Positions 1 through 7,174 of a DNA stretch of 15,824 nt are shown here, one piece after another. The notes beneath the pieces are model-generated. The model saw only the letters and a list, made by a program, of their open reading frames with translations. It was not told the DNA's origin and did no database searches. A program made the translations under genes and the position numbers. Numbering within the stretch: the first letter of the stretch is position 1; each line of letters opens with the position of its first letter. This stretch comes from Selenomonadales bacterium (GTDB lineage Bacteria; Bacillota; Negativicutes; Selenomonadales; Selenomonadaceae): contig CAAGHH010000003.1 in the NCBI GenBank assembly GCA_900769615.1, forward strand, positions 1-15,824, written 5' to 3'.

Positions 1-29
1 CATGGGTTCGAATCCCATAGGTGTCACCA
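1..29 (+). tRNA. tRNA-Glu, 3' part only (cut by window edge)
   Basis: Only the T arm, the 3' acceptor strand and the encoded CCA are inside the window. The sequence matches the 3' part of the two complete tRNA-Glu genes that follow at an 80-base period. Its acceptor strand carries T at position 22, as in the copy at 115-189. The anticodon lies outside the window, so identity is inferred from the neighbours. Confidence 0.85.
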
Positions 30-34
30 ACATT

Positions 35-109
35 GGCGCCTTCGTCAAGCGGTTAAGACACCGGCCTCTCACGCCGGGTTCATGGGTTCGAATCCCATAG
101 GCGTCACCA
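35..109 (+). tRNA. tRNA-Glu (anticodon CTC)
   Basis: This is a complete cloverleaf. The acceptor stem GGCGCCT pairs with AGGCGTC with one G-T wobble. The anticodon stem CCGGC/GCCGG encloses the loop CTCTCAC, which gives anticodon CTC (codon GAG). The T stem ATGGG/CCCAT holds the loop TTCGAAT, and CCA is encoded. It is the middle copy of a tandem array, with only five bases to the next gene, so the copies are surely one processed transcript. Confidence 0.95.
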
Positions 110-114
110 ACATC

Positions 115-189
115 GGCACCTTCGTCAAGCGGTTAAGACACCGGCCTCTCACGCCGGGTTCATGGGTTCGAATCCCATAGGTGTCACCA
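115..189 (+). tRNA. tRNA-Glu (anticodon CTC)
   Basis: This third copy has the same anticodon loop and T arm as the copy at 35-109. It differs at one acceptor pair: A118-T182 replaces G38-C102. Both versions pair, so the change is compensatory and points to selection for a working tRNA. CCA is encoded, and a rho-independent terminator follows ten bases later. Confidence 0.95.
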
Positions 190-198
190 AGAAGATTC

Positions 199-229
199 AA
201 GCTCATTTCTGCTGAAATGGGCTTTTTAT
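199..229 (+). terminator. Terminator of the tRNA-Glu array
   Basis: The arms AAGCTCATTTC (199-209) and GAAATGGGCTT (214-224) form an 11 bp stem with a TGCT loop and one G-T pair, followed by a T-rich tract. It closes the tRNA transcription unit before the exporter gene. Confidence 0.85.
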
Positions 230-266
230 TTATTATATAACAAGTGGGAAAAGCGAGGTTTTCGAT

Positions 267-1025
267 ATGATATTTTTATCCATGCTGCTATTAGGCGCAG
301 TTATCGGGTTTGTCGGTGCCGGCGGAGCTGGCGTAACCATTACGCTTCTTACGGTAGGTTTTGGTGTCCCCATTCATACTGCTTTAGCTGTAGCACTAGC
401 TTCCATGGTCTTTACTACTCTTTCCGGTGCTCTCAGCCATCTGCGCGAACACGAGGTTATCCTGAAAACAGCTGTTGTCATCGGCATCGGCGGCATAATC
501 GGAGCTTTTATCGGAGCTAATACCTCCAACATCATGCCAGCTGACAAGCTGAGCTTTATGACCGCTGCCATGATGATGATGAGCGCTCTTATATTATATA
601 CCAAGCTCTATCATGCAGAATGGTTAAAACAACATACTCCCGTGCGCGAAACACTGCTGATTGGCCACAAATTATGGATTTACGGTATAATCTGTGGCAT
701 TATTAATGGTTTTCTGTCTGGTGCTTTCGGTATTGGCGCAGCTGCTTTTATTCAGATTTCACTTATGGTTATCTTTGGTGTGCCGCTTCTCCAGTCTATC
801 GGTACCTGCATGATGATAATTTTGCCAATATCTTTTGCGGGCGGACTGGGGTATTTTTTCAACGACCGACTTGATTTTCCCATACTCATTCAGACATTAG
901 CCGGCTTAACTATCGGTGCTTGGTTCGGTGCTAAATGCACTCATTTGGCACCGCTGCCATTTTTAAAAGTATGTATTGTTGCTATGCCAGCTATTGGCTG
1001 TATTACGATGTTTATATTTCGATAA
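267..1025 (+). CDS. TauE/SafE family sulfite/organic anion exporter-like membrane protein
   Basis: The product is a 252-residue, very hydrophobic protein with about eight membrane segments. It has the internal two-fold repeat of the TauE/SafE (DUF81) family: a glycine-rich stretch near residues 10-22 (GFVGAGGAG) and a matching one near 140-158 (GIINGFLSGAFGIGAA). Members sit in the cytoplasmic membrane and are thought to export sulfite, sulfoacetate or related anions, but most are untested and the substrate here cannot be read from sequence. The length is normal for the family. The ATG at 267 has GAGGT seven bases upstream. The gene stands alone between the tRNA-Glu terminator and a bidirectional terminator shared with the convergent ROK gene, so its neighbours do not hint at the substrate. 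Confidence 0.85.
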   Translation: MIFLSMLLLGAVIGFVGAGGAGVTITLLTVGFGVPIHTALAVALASMVFTTLSGALSHLREHEVILKTAVVIGIGGIIGAFIGANTSNIMPADKLSFMTAAMMMMSALILYTKLYHAEWLKQHTPVRETLLIGHKLWIYGIICGIINGFLSGAFGIGAAAFIQISLMVIFGVPLLQSIGTCMMIILPISFAGGLGYFFNDRLDFPILIQTLAGLTIGAWFGAKCTHLAPLPFLKVCIVAMPAIGCITMFIFR

Positions 1026-1077
1026 AAACAGGGATTTGACAAAATGCCTTCACATTTTTGTCAAATCCCTGTTTTTT
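1024..1077. terminator. Bidirectional terminator between exporter and ROK genes
   Basis: A long stem pairs the run at 1024-1044 (core CAGGGATTTGACAAAA) with its complement at 1056-1077, with an 11-base loop. There are A residues before and T residues after it, so it works on both strands. It overlaps the last bases of the exporter and the stop codon of the ROK gene (TAA on the - strand, 1078-1076). Confidence 0.92.
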
Positions 1078-1978
1078 ATTTATTGCGTTGCAAAAAACTG
1101 TACAACGCACCGATCATACCAGCAACATTACTAAGTTCAGCAAAAACAAGCCTAGTATTAGTTCTCATAGCTGGAACCACCAGCGTTTTTAGACGCTGAC
1201 TTAACCGCGGATATAAATACTCTCGCTGGTCCATTATGCCACCGCCCAAAACAATGACTTCAGGATTAAGCAAAGCACAAACATTGGCAATGCCTTCGCT
1301 CAATGCGTCTGTCATATGCTCAATAGCTAATACCGCATCAACATCCCCCTGCTTAGCCCACTTAAAAACCGTTTCGCCTGGAAGCTCTGCCGGACTCATA
1401 TTATGCGAGCAGGCAGCTTCATTAATCATAGCTCTAGTGGAAGCTACCTCTTCTAAAATACGGTTTTCGCCATGCAAACGACTAAAACCAAGTTCACCAG
1501 CACTAAAGCTTGCGCCAGAAAAGATTTTGCCATCAATAAGTATGGCACCACCAATTCCAGTGCCAACAGTCATAACAAAAGCTGAAGCCGCTCCTTTAGC
1601 AGCGCCCTGCCAATACTCCCCCATAGCCGCAGCATTAACATCATTTTCTACCGTACAAGGAAGCGCACACGCTTCGCTGACTAATTTTCCCAGCTTTATA
1701 CCACTATAGCCTGGAAAACTTTTTTCACCGGCATAGATTATCTCGCCATCAGGTTCCGGCTTAACAATTCCTGCTGTATCAATAGCAACACCAGTGATAT
1801 TATATTGCGCCTTAAAGCTTTGTACTATAGCTACAACCTTATGTACAATCCCCATTCCGCCATCTTCTATTGCCTTAGTTGGCTGACTGTCTTGTACAAA
1901 AAAATTACCATTGGCATCAGTTAAACCATATTTTATAGCAGTACCGCCAATATCAACAACCACATAATACTGTCCCAT
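1076..1978 (-). CDS. ROK family sugar kinase lacking the ROK zinc motif
   Basis: The 300-residue product is an actin-fold sugar kinase of the ROK family. The N-terminal phosphate-binding motif is DIGGTAIKYG (residues 9-18). The catalytic aspartate is D113 in ENDVN, and the second phosphate motif is GTGIGG (139-144). Most ROK proteins have an ExGH motif followed by a CxCGxxGCxE zinc site. Here the first motif reads AGELGF (160-165), so histidine is lost, and no cysteine cluster follows. Zinc-free members include the beta-glucoside kinase BglK group, which this resembles in layout, but the sugar cannot be named. There is no helix-turn-helix, so it is not a NagC/XylR-type repressor. The start lies two bases after the hydE stop, and its ribosome site GGAGG is inside the hydE end, which suggests translational coupling. 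Confidence 0.87.
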   Translation of the reverse strand: MGQYYVVVDIGGTAIKYGLTDANGNFFVQDSQPTKAIEDGGMGIVHKVVAIVQSFKAQYNITGVAIDTAGIVKPEPDGEIIYAGEKSFPGYSGIKLGKLVSEACALPCTVENDVNAAAMGEYWQGAAKGAASAFVMTVGTGIGGAILIDGKIFSGASFSAGELGFSRLHGENRILEEVASTRAMINEAACSHNMSPAELPGETVFKWAKQGDVDAVLAIEHMTDALSEGIANVCALLNPEVIVLGGGIMDQREYLYPRLSQRLKTLVVPAMRTNTRLVFAELSNVAGMIGALYSFLQRNK

Positions 1979-1980
1979 TT

Positions 1981-3027
1981 TTACGCCTCCAGTTTATGCT
2001 GGCGAAAACCTTTATCTTGCGCTACAAATCGTCCCATTGCCTTTATCCTGCCGCCCATACAGTTTCGACAAGCAGCTGGCGTATCTGACACACAAATTTT
2101 ACCTGGATATAAGGCATACTTGCGACGATAATCGCCTTCTGTTACGTTAGGCATGACTACATTAGCTCCTGAAGCCAGTATAATCTCACGTCCCCGTGGC
2201 ATCAGCGTTTCCATCGCCGTAGTTGCCGGTATATTAGCATCAGGCAAAAGCAGACGCAAAATTGAAACCATCCTTCTGGTTTTATGCCAATCACCCTGCG
2301 GTTCGTTTCCTAGCGGCGTATCACCATTTGGCACCAGAGGTCCAATTCCCAGCATATCAGCATCAATTTCTTGATACCATAAAATATCCTTAGCTATCAT
2401 TTCATTAGTCTGTCCCGGAAGCCCTATGAGCGTTCCCGTCCCAACCTCGTAACCCAATTTCTTTAAATCTTTAGTACAGCGCACTCTGTTATCATGCTTC
2501 ATTCCTGGATCTAATTTTTCATAAAGATCTTTATCAGTAGTTTCAATGCGCAGCAGATATCTATCAGCACCAGCCTCACGGAAAGCCTCATATTCTTCAT
2601 AAGGACGCTCACCAATTGACAAAGTTACTGCTAAATCCAAAGCTTTTATCCGGCGAATAATATCACAAAGCACTGTCACTGTAAAATGACTATCCTCACC
2701 AGACTGCAATACTACTGTGTAATAACCATACCCCTTAGCCTTACGCGCCAGCTCAACAATTTCATCCGGTGTCAGACGATAACGCTCTATTTTATGATTA
2801 TCACGTCTTAACCCACAGTATAGACAGTTTTGACGGCAAATATTAGAAAATTCTATCAGGCCACGCAAATGGACACCATCGCCAACGTATTCAGCTCTTA
2901 CCCTATCAGCGGCAGCAGCTAGTTCCTCTTCAGCTTCCGGTTCCTCTAAGAGCCTTACTATTTCTGCCGATGTCAATTTATGTGTTTTTTCAGCCTTAGC
3001 AATTATTGCTGCTGTCACATTATCCAT
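1981..3027 (-). CDS. hydE: [FeFe] hydrogenase H-cluster radical SAM maturase HydE
   Basis: The 348-residue product is a radical SAM enzyme that helps make the 2Fe subcluster of [FeFe] hydrogenase; HydE is thought to act on the Fe-CO-cysteine synthon supplied by HydG. The SAM cluster motif CRQNCLYC places cysteines at C64, C68 and C71. Near the C-terminus C312, C320 and C323 keep the 8- and 3-residue spacing of the optional second cluster known in the Thermotoga enzyme. Length and motifs separate it from BioB, ThiH/HydG and PylB, its closest relatives. The ATG at 3027 follows a strong AGAAAGGA site. It lies downstream of a small exported-protein gene and directly upstream of the ROK gene. hydF is about 2.8 kb upstream on the same strand, and hydG is not in the window. 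Confidence 0.95.
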   Translation of the reverse strand: MDNVTAAIIAKAEKTHKLTSAEIVRLLEEPEAEEELAAAADRVRAEYVGDGVHLRGLIEFSNICRQNCLYCGLRRDNHKIERYRLTPDEIVELARKAKGYGYYTVVLQSGEDSHFTVTVLCDIIRRIKALDLAVTLSIGERPYEEYEAFREAGADRYLLRIETTDKDLYEKLDPGMKHDNRVRCTKDLKKLGYEVGTGTLIGLPGQTNEMIAKDILWYQEIDADMLGIGPLVPNGDTPLGNEPQGDWHKTRRMVSILRLLLPDANIPATTAMETLMPRGREIILASGANVVMPNVTEGDYRRKYALYPGKICVSDTPAACRNCMGGRIKAMGRFVAQDKGFRQHKLEA

Positions 3028-3069
3028 CTCTATATCCTTTCTCTTGCCACTGCACTATTCATATAGCAT

Positions 3070-3690
3070 TTAAGATGCTTTATTTTTATTATGACGCTGA
3101 TGAGTAACCGTATTTTTCATTTTTGCAAACTGCTTTTTCCCTTCAGAATTTAATTTAACATTGTTCTTGGCTTCAGTACGTTCCAAAATTTCATCTAAAT
3201 GCATCCTGGAATAACCTAATATCGCCTGATAAAATTTTCCTTTAACACCTTTTTCTGATAGCTGAGTTAAATCTATTACCTGATTGACATTAGCGGTATC
3301 TAGTACGCCCCAATCTGAATCCAAATCATCCTGTTTTATTATTTCTACTGTATTAGCTTGCAGATTAAATCGCAGATACTGCGCTGCGCCTACCAAATCA
3401 TTATAGCCTTCTGTTTTCTGCATTTTCCAGCGTCTTTTAGCTATGACATCTTCCTTTTGCACTTGATCATACGTCTTTAGCACAGGCACCAGCAAAGTAT
3501 TTAAATCAATCTGTCCTTTGGCATCAAGGCCAAAATAAATATGCTGTTTATTAAAATAATAATTTTGTCTAGAAGTTGATTGTACCCATTGATAAATATC
3601 TTCAGATATAGTTTCCTCAGCCTGTGCCTGCGGTACAGCTACCCAAAGCATAGCTGCTGCTAAAATACCAGCGCCCCATTTTCTGTTCAT
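3070..3690 (-). CDS. Exported protein of unknown function (206 aa)
   Basis: The product starts with a clear signal peptide (residues 1-24, ending VPQAQA before EE), so it is exported to the cell surface or periplasm. I do not recognise a named domain. Near residues 32-75 the pattern YQWVQS, then YYF, then a hydrophobic VLKTYD strand recalls the start of the other exported protein at 4853-5758, and both loosely resemble the surface-adhesin-E type beta domain; this is a weak inference. The C-terminal third is charged and ends in a basic tail (HQRHNKNKAS). The ATG at 3690 has AAGGGAG upstream. No clear terminator separates it from metA upstream or hydE downstream, so it may be co-transcribed with both. 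Confidence 0.8.
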   Translation of the reverse strand: MNRKWGAGILAAAMLWVAVPQAQAEETISEDIYQWVQSTSRQNYYFNKQHIYFGLDAKGQIDLNTLLVPVLKTYDQVQKEDVIAKRRWKMQKTEGYNDLVGAAQYLRFNLQANTVEIIKQDDLDSDWGVLDTANVNQVIDLTQLSEKGVKGKFYQAILGYSRMHLDEILERTEAKNNVKLNSEGKKQFAKMKNTVTHQRHNKNKAS

Positions 3691-3780
3691 TAAAAACTCC
3701 CTTTCCCCTAGTTAGCTTCTTAATAATTCAGCAAATATTGTACTGCTAATGACTGAAAACATAATGAACCAACCATATTT

Positions 3781-4716
3781 TTAAATATCACGCTCACCAT
3801 ACAGCGAATCAAGCTCATAAGGAGTTTCCTGATAAACATAATAATTCAGCCAATTGGCAAACAGCAAATGCGCTACACTGCGCCAACGCACTATCGGTGC
3901 CTTGCCAGGATCATCATTGGGATAATAATTTAAAGGTATATTAGGATTTAACCCTGCTTTTAAATCACGATCATATTCCTGTTTCAATGTAGTTGGATCA
4001 TATTCAGCATGACCAGTGATAAAAAACTGCCGTTTAGCTAAATTAGCAATTATATATGGTCCAGCTTCCGAATCTGATTCAGCCAAAATAGTAAGCTCGG
4101 GAACCTTTAAAATATCTGCTTTATGTTCCTCCGTATGCCTAGAATGTGGTACATAAAATTCATCATCAAAACCTCTAAGCAGCTTTTCATGCTCAACGCA
4201 AAGATGATGCTTATAGACGCCAAATATCTTTTCTGGCACTTGATATTTAGGCACACCATAGTGGTAATAAAGACCTGCCTGCGCCCCCCAGCAAATATGG
4301 AAGGTCGAATAAACATGGGTTTTACTCCACTCCATAATCTCAGCAATTTCATCCCAATAGGCAACTTCTTCAAAAGCCATATTCTCAACCGGTGCGCCCG
4401 TTATAATCATGCCATCATATTTTTTATGACGAACCTCATCAAAGGTACCATAAAATTGTGCCAAATAATCCATTGGCGTATGACTTGGTGTATAGGACTC
4501 AGTATAGATAAAATCAACCTCAACCTGCAAAGATGAATTGCCCAGCAGTCTTAACAACTGAGTTTCAGTTATATATTTAATTGGCATAAGATTTAGGATT
4601 AAAATCTTTAATGGCCGGATATCTTGGCTATAAGCTCTATCCGCATCCATAACGAAAATATTTTCACTTTCGAGTATATGCGCTGCCGGCAGCGCATTCG
4701 GTATTTTAATTGGCAT
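3781..4716 (-). CDS. metA: Homoserine O-acyltransferase MetA, probably acetyl-CoA specific
   Basis: MetA activates the hydroxyl of homoserine, the first committed step of methionine synthesis. With the ATG at 4716 the protein has 311 residues, and known MetA numbering falls into place: the catalytic cysteine is C142 (HICWGAQAG), followed by the GHAEYD histidine/glutamate pair near 236-238. Position 111 is glutamate (GAPVEN), the residue linked in characterised MetA enzymes to acetyl-CoA, whereas glycine there goes with succinyl-CoA; the name homoserine O-succinyltransferase is therefore probably wrong here. A longer reading from a TTG at 4752 is possible, but it starts inside a leader hairpin and lacks a ribosome site, while AAAGGAT precedes the 4716 ATG. 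The gene sits between two exported-protein genes. Confidence 0.95.
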   Translation of the reverse strand: MPIKIPNALPAAHILESENIFVMDADRAYSQDIRPLKILILNLMPIKYITETQLLRLLGNSSLQVEVDFIYTESYTPSHTPMDYLAQFYGTFDEVRHKKYDGMIITGAPVENMAFEEVAYWDEIAEIMEWSKTHVYSTFHICWGAQAGLYYHYGVPKYQVPEKIFGVYKHHLCVEHEKLLRGFDDEFYVPHSRHTEEHKADILKVPELTILAESDSEAGPYIIANLAKRQFFITGHAEYDPTTLKQEYDRDLKAGLNPNIPLNYYPNDDPGKAPIVRWRSVAHLLFANWLNYYVYQETPYELDSLYGERDI

Positions 4717-4745
4717 AAACCCACATCCTTTGATATATTTACTCA

Positions 4746-4780
4746 CTAACAAATGCTAATGCCGTTGCTTAACTTGTTAG
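4746..4780 (-). promoter_or_regulatory. Stable hairpin in the metA leader
   Basis: On the - strand, CTAACAA then GTTAA pair with TTAGC then TTGTTAG, giving about 12 bp with one two-base bulge and a 9-base loop. No T tract follows, so it is not a terminator. It lies about 30 bases before the metA start. A control role is possible but untested; I could not match it to a known SAM riboswitch, and the leader looks too short for one. Confidence 0.5.
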
Positions 4781-4792
4781 ACACATATTTTA

Positions 4793-4823
4793 AGTATACC
4801 ACAAAAAAACCTGTCCTTTGCAA
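4793..4823 (-). promoter_or_regulatory. metA: Candidate metA promoter
   Basis: A -10 box TATACT (4798-4793) and a possible -35 TTGCAA (4823-4818) are separated by 19 bases, which is long. The -35 lies inside the upstream terminator. Because that terminator ends the upstream gene, metA needs a promoter here, but this exact site is uncertain. Confidence 0.35.
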
Positions 4824-4838
4824 AATACAAAAGACAGG
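4803..4838 (-). terminator. Terminator after the 301-residue exported protein
   Basis: The - strand arms CCTGTCTTTTG and CAAAGGACAGG form an 11 bp stem with one mismatch and a 7-base loop, followed by seven T residues. It separates the exported-protein gene from metA. Confidence 0.8.
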
Positions 4839-4852
4839 CCTAAATTTTTCTG

Positions 4853-5758
4853 TCAATCCAAGGAATACCGATAAACCCAATCGTGATTTTCTTTAACATA
4901 TTCCCGCAGGGTAACAATAGTACGATATTCGCTCGAACCTTTGCGAATCATCCGATATTGTCCATCAAGACTTTCATCTAATGATTGCCAGCCAGTTTGC
5001 GGTGTCCAATAACGTCCGCTGATAACTTTTTCAGTTGCCTGAGGTAAATTTACCGCCATCTTTTGAAACTTTATTTCGACGACCTTGCCATCAGCATCCT
5101 TTGTTTCCTGCCATTCCCAAAATATAAGATTGTCACCACGCATACGCATAGTTGACGTATCAGCTGTTATATGGGTGCGGACACCATCGGCAGTTGTATA
5201 ATCAAAAATGGTTCCCCAACGATCTTTAGCCTTAGCATGATCTTCTTCAGCCGTTTGATGAAATGCCTGATCCACCGCTGCTGTATAAAAAGCTTCATCG
5301 AATTGCTGCGAATTTACTTCCTTTTCTTTAGCATTAGGATCATCTTTTGACCAGATAACCCGCCCCTGAGCATCATAGAAATTTTCCAAGGAATACTGCA
5401 CCGTACGATATTGCGGCTTTATCGTAAGCTGCGCCATACTATAGGCCAGCTGGCTGGGATCAGGAAATATCTTGCTTAAACCATAAGCATTCAATGTTTC
5501 CTTCGCGCCACCATAGCTATAAGCTGTCTTTGTCCAAACCTGGATTTCTGTCGGCACCTTGCCTTGCGTTGCTTCAACTGCACGCGTAACTACTACTGAC
5601 TCTGGATCAAAAAATTTGCTGTAATTGTCATCAGAGCTTAGCCAATACCACTGGTCATCTGGAGCTGCTGACTCTGCAAATACCGTTGCCATCTGCACTA
5701 CGGTAAAAGCTAGCAGCAAGAGCACCATTTTTAACCCACAATGGATGTTTTTGTCCAT
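4853..5758 (-). CDS. Exported protein, possibly surface-adhesin-E-like (301 aa)
   Basis: A signal peptide with a long hydrophobic core (LLLLAFTVVQMATVFA) appears to be cleaved before ESAAPDD. After it comes WYWLSSDD, FFDPESV and then VWTKTAYS, followed around residues 110-135 by a stretch with YRTVQYSLENFYDAQGRVIW. This order of a tryptophan strand, a D-x-x-S turn, a strand of the VWVK kind and a YYDADG-like strand is typical of the surface-adhesin-E-like domain common in Gram-negative secreted proteins, but the match is by eye. The function is unknown. The ATG at 5758 is preferred over a GTG nine bases upstream, because that GTG lies in the ribosome site GAGGTG. The gene has its own promoter and terminator. 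Confidence 0.8.
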   Translation of the reverse strand: MDKNIHCGLKMVLLLLAFTVVQMATVFAESAAPDDQWYWLSSDDNYSKFFDPESVVVTRAVEATQGKVPTEIQVWTKTAYSYGGAKETLNAYGLSKIFPDPSQLAYSMAQLTIKPQYRTVQYSLENFYDAQGRVIWSKDDPNAKEKEVNSQQFDEAFYTAAVDQAFHQTAEEDHAKAKDRWGTIFDYTTADGVRTHITADTSTMRMRGDNLIFWEWQETKDADGKVVEIKFQKMAVNLPQATEKVISGRYWTPQTGWQSLDESLDGQYRMIRKGSSEYRTIVTLREYVKENHDWVYRYSLD

Positions 5759-5811
5759 AATATTCACCTCGTAATATGTAATGTTTAAATCACATGGGCA
5801 ATTTCTCCCCC

Positions 5812-5840
5812 ATTGTATCGTATTTTAGCTCTAACGGCAA
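5812..5840 (-). promoter_or_regulatory. Promoter of the 301-residue exported protein gene
   Basis: A -35 TTGCCG (5840-5835) and a -10 TACAAT (5817-5812) are separated by 17 bases. The -35 begins immediately after the hydF stop codon, so the exported-protein gene is probably transcribed on its own as well as by any read-through from hydF. Confidence 0.6.
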
Positions 5841-5842
5841 CT

Positions 5843-7042
5843 TTATTTTGGCAGTTCTACATCGGCTAATATCCCCAAAAGAGCCGCTATCGTAACTCCA
5901 TAATTAGACATCGGAATATTTTGCGCCTGACACTCTGCTACTCGGCTCAAAACATATTTGCGATTAAACATACAAGCACCGCAATGGATAACAAAATCGA
6001 TCCCCGAAAGATTTTTGGGAAAATCACGACCTGCCGTAATATCAATTTGCAAATCCTTACCTAGCGTTTTACAAAGCAGGCGTGGCAGCTTTATGCGTCC
6101 AATATCTTCCGAAAGTGGCCGATGAGTACAAGCCTCTGCTATTAAAATATGCGCCTTAGGTGGCAATGATTTTAATTTTTTTGCCGATTCAACAAAATAA
6201 TTGATATCACCTTTGAAGCCAGCAAATAAAACTGAAAACGATGTAAGCAGGCTCGCAGCTGGCTTTAGGGCATGAACTGCTTTAAATGCCTGCGAATCAG
6301 TTATAATAAGCTTTGGCGGCTTAGTAAGCGCTGCTAGTGTATTTTCTAAACAATCAGTAGTACAAGACATAACCAGGCATTTTTTATCCAAAAGTTCACG
6401 TAATGTCTGCACCTGAGGCAGAATCAAGCGCCCCTTAGGTGCCTGAATATCTTGGGGCATAACTAAAAGTACAACATCCCCAGCTTGACAAAGACTGCCA
6501 GTTATACTTTCCTGCTCATAATCTTCCGGAAGTTGCCTTATCATCTCTGCCCGCAATGCTTCGATACCATCGCCAGCAGCTGCGCTTACCATTATTGCCT
6601 GCTTGCCGGTTTCAGCTTTTATCCTAGCCTGCAAAGCCTTACCCTTATCACTCAATTTATCTATTTGACTTATTACTGCAATAACAGGCGTTTTAACGGC
6701 TTGAAATTTTTTTACCCAATCCAGCTCTTCACTTATATCAGCATTATTAAACAAAACTAACGCGATATCAGTTTCCTTAGCTGCCAGTTCAGTTTTTTCA
6801 ACTCGTAATTTGCCTAAATCACCAACGTCATCAAAACCAGCGGTGTCAATAAAAACCACGGGACCTATGCCATGCAGTTCCATTGCTTTGTACACAGGAT
6901 CTGTCGTTGTTCCTGGCACAGCTGATACAGTTGCTACCTGCTGACCAGTCAACGCATTGACCAAAGTTGATTTACCGCTATTGCGGCGTCCATAAAGACC
7001 AATATGCAGCCTGTTGGCGCGTGGCGTGTCATTAAGACTCAT
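5843..7042 (-). CDS. hydF: [FeFe] hydrogenase H-cluster maturation GTPase HydF
   Basis: HydF is the GTPase and scaffold that carries the 2Fe subcluster and hands it to apo-hydrogenase. The 399-residue product has the P-loop GRRNSGKS (18-25), the switch threonines PGTTTDP, the G3 box DTAG (66-69) and, at the G4 position, SQID (125-128) instead of the usual NKxD. The C-terminal cluster-binding residues are present: C305 and H307 (CTH), then H353, C354 and C357 (HCGAC). A TTG at 7048 in frame is a poorer start, since GGGAG would be only three bases away; from the ATG at 7042 the spacing is nine. It is divergent from the unknown + strand gene at 7175. hydE lies downstream on the same strand. Confidence 0.95.
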   Translation of the reverse strand: MSLNDTPRANRLHIGLYGRRNSGKSTLVNALTGQQVATVSAVPGTTTDPVYKAMELHGIGPVVFIDTAGFDDVGDLGKLRVEKTELAAKETDIALVLFNNADISEELDWVKKFQAVKTPVIAVISQIDKLSDKGKALQARIKAETGKQAIMVSAAAGDGIEALRAEMIRQLPEDYEQESITGSLCQAGDVVLLVMPQDIQAPKGRLILPQVQTLRELLDKKCLVMSCTTDCLENTLAALTKPPKLIITDSQAFKAVHALKPAASLLTSFSVLFAGFKGDINYFVESAKKLKSLPPKAHILIAEACTHRPLSEDIGRIKLPRLLCKTLGKDLQIDITAGRDFPKNLSGIDFVIHCGACMFNRKYVLSRVAECQAQNIPMSNYGVTIAALLGILADVELPK

Positions 7043-7064
7043 TTTCAATCGCTCCCATCAATTA

Positions 7065-7106
7065 ATTATATTGATTGCGCTTTCATTTTCTCTAGATAGT
7101 ATAGCA
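7065..7106 (-). promoter_or_regulatory. hydF: Candidate hydF promoter elements
   Basis: Two possible -10 boxes are visible: an extended one, TGCTATACT (7106-7098), and TATAAT (7070-7065). Neither has a good -35 at the right distance, so the active one cannot be chosen from sequence. Confidence 0.35.
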
Positions 7107-7174
7107 CAGTACCGACTGGATATGATACACTGTATTTATAGAAAAAGACTATATATATAAAGGAGTTTGTATTC

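Larger units (their letters stand above)
1..189 (+). repeat. Tandem repeat of 80-base tRNA-Glu unit
   Basis: Two full units and one partial unit lie head to tail with an 80-base period, including the short linkers (ACATT at 30-34, ACATC at 110-114). The units differ at only a few bases, so the array arose by tandem duplication. More copies may lie upstream of the window. Confidence 0.9.

Noticed and set aside
1..189. Short regular repeats that could suggest a CRISPR array
   Set aside because: The 80-base units are complete tRNA-Glu genes with cloverleaf pairing and CCA ends; there are no variable spacers.
1236..1709. A 157-codon + strand frame inside the ROK gene
   Set aside because: It is a shadow of the ROK gene on the opposite strand: no ribosome site and a proline/alanine/serine-rich composition typical of antisense frames.
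4123..4536. A 137-codon + strand frame inside metA
   Set aside because: metA is certain from its catalytic motifs, and this frame has neither a ribosome site nor a plausible protein composition.
4717..4800. SAM riboswitch upstream of metA
   Set aside because: The leader is short and shows one simple hairpin without the multi-helix core or a downstream terminator.
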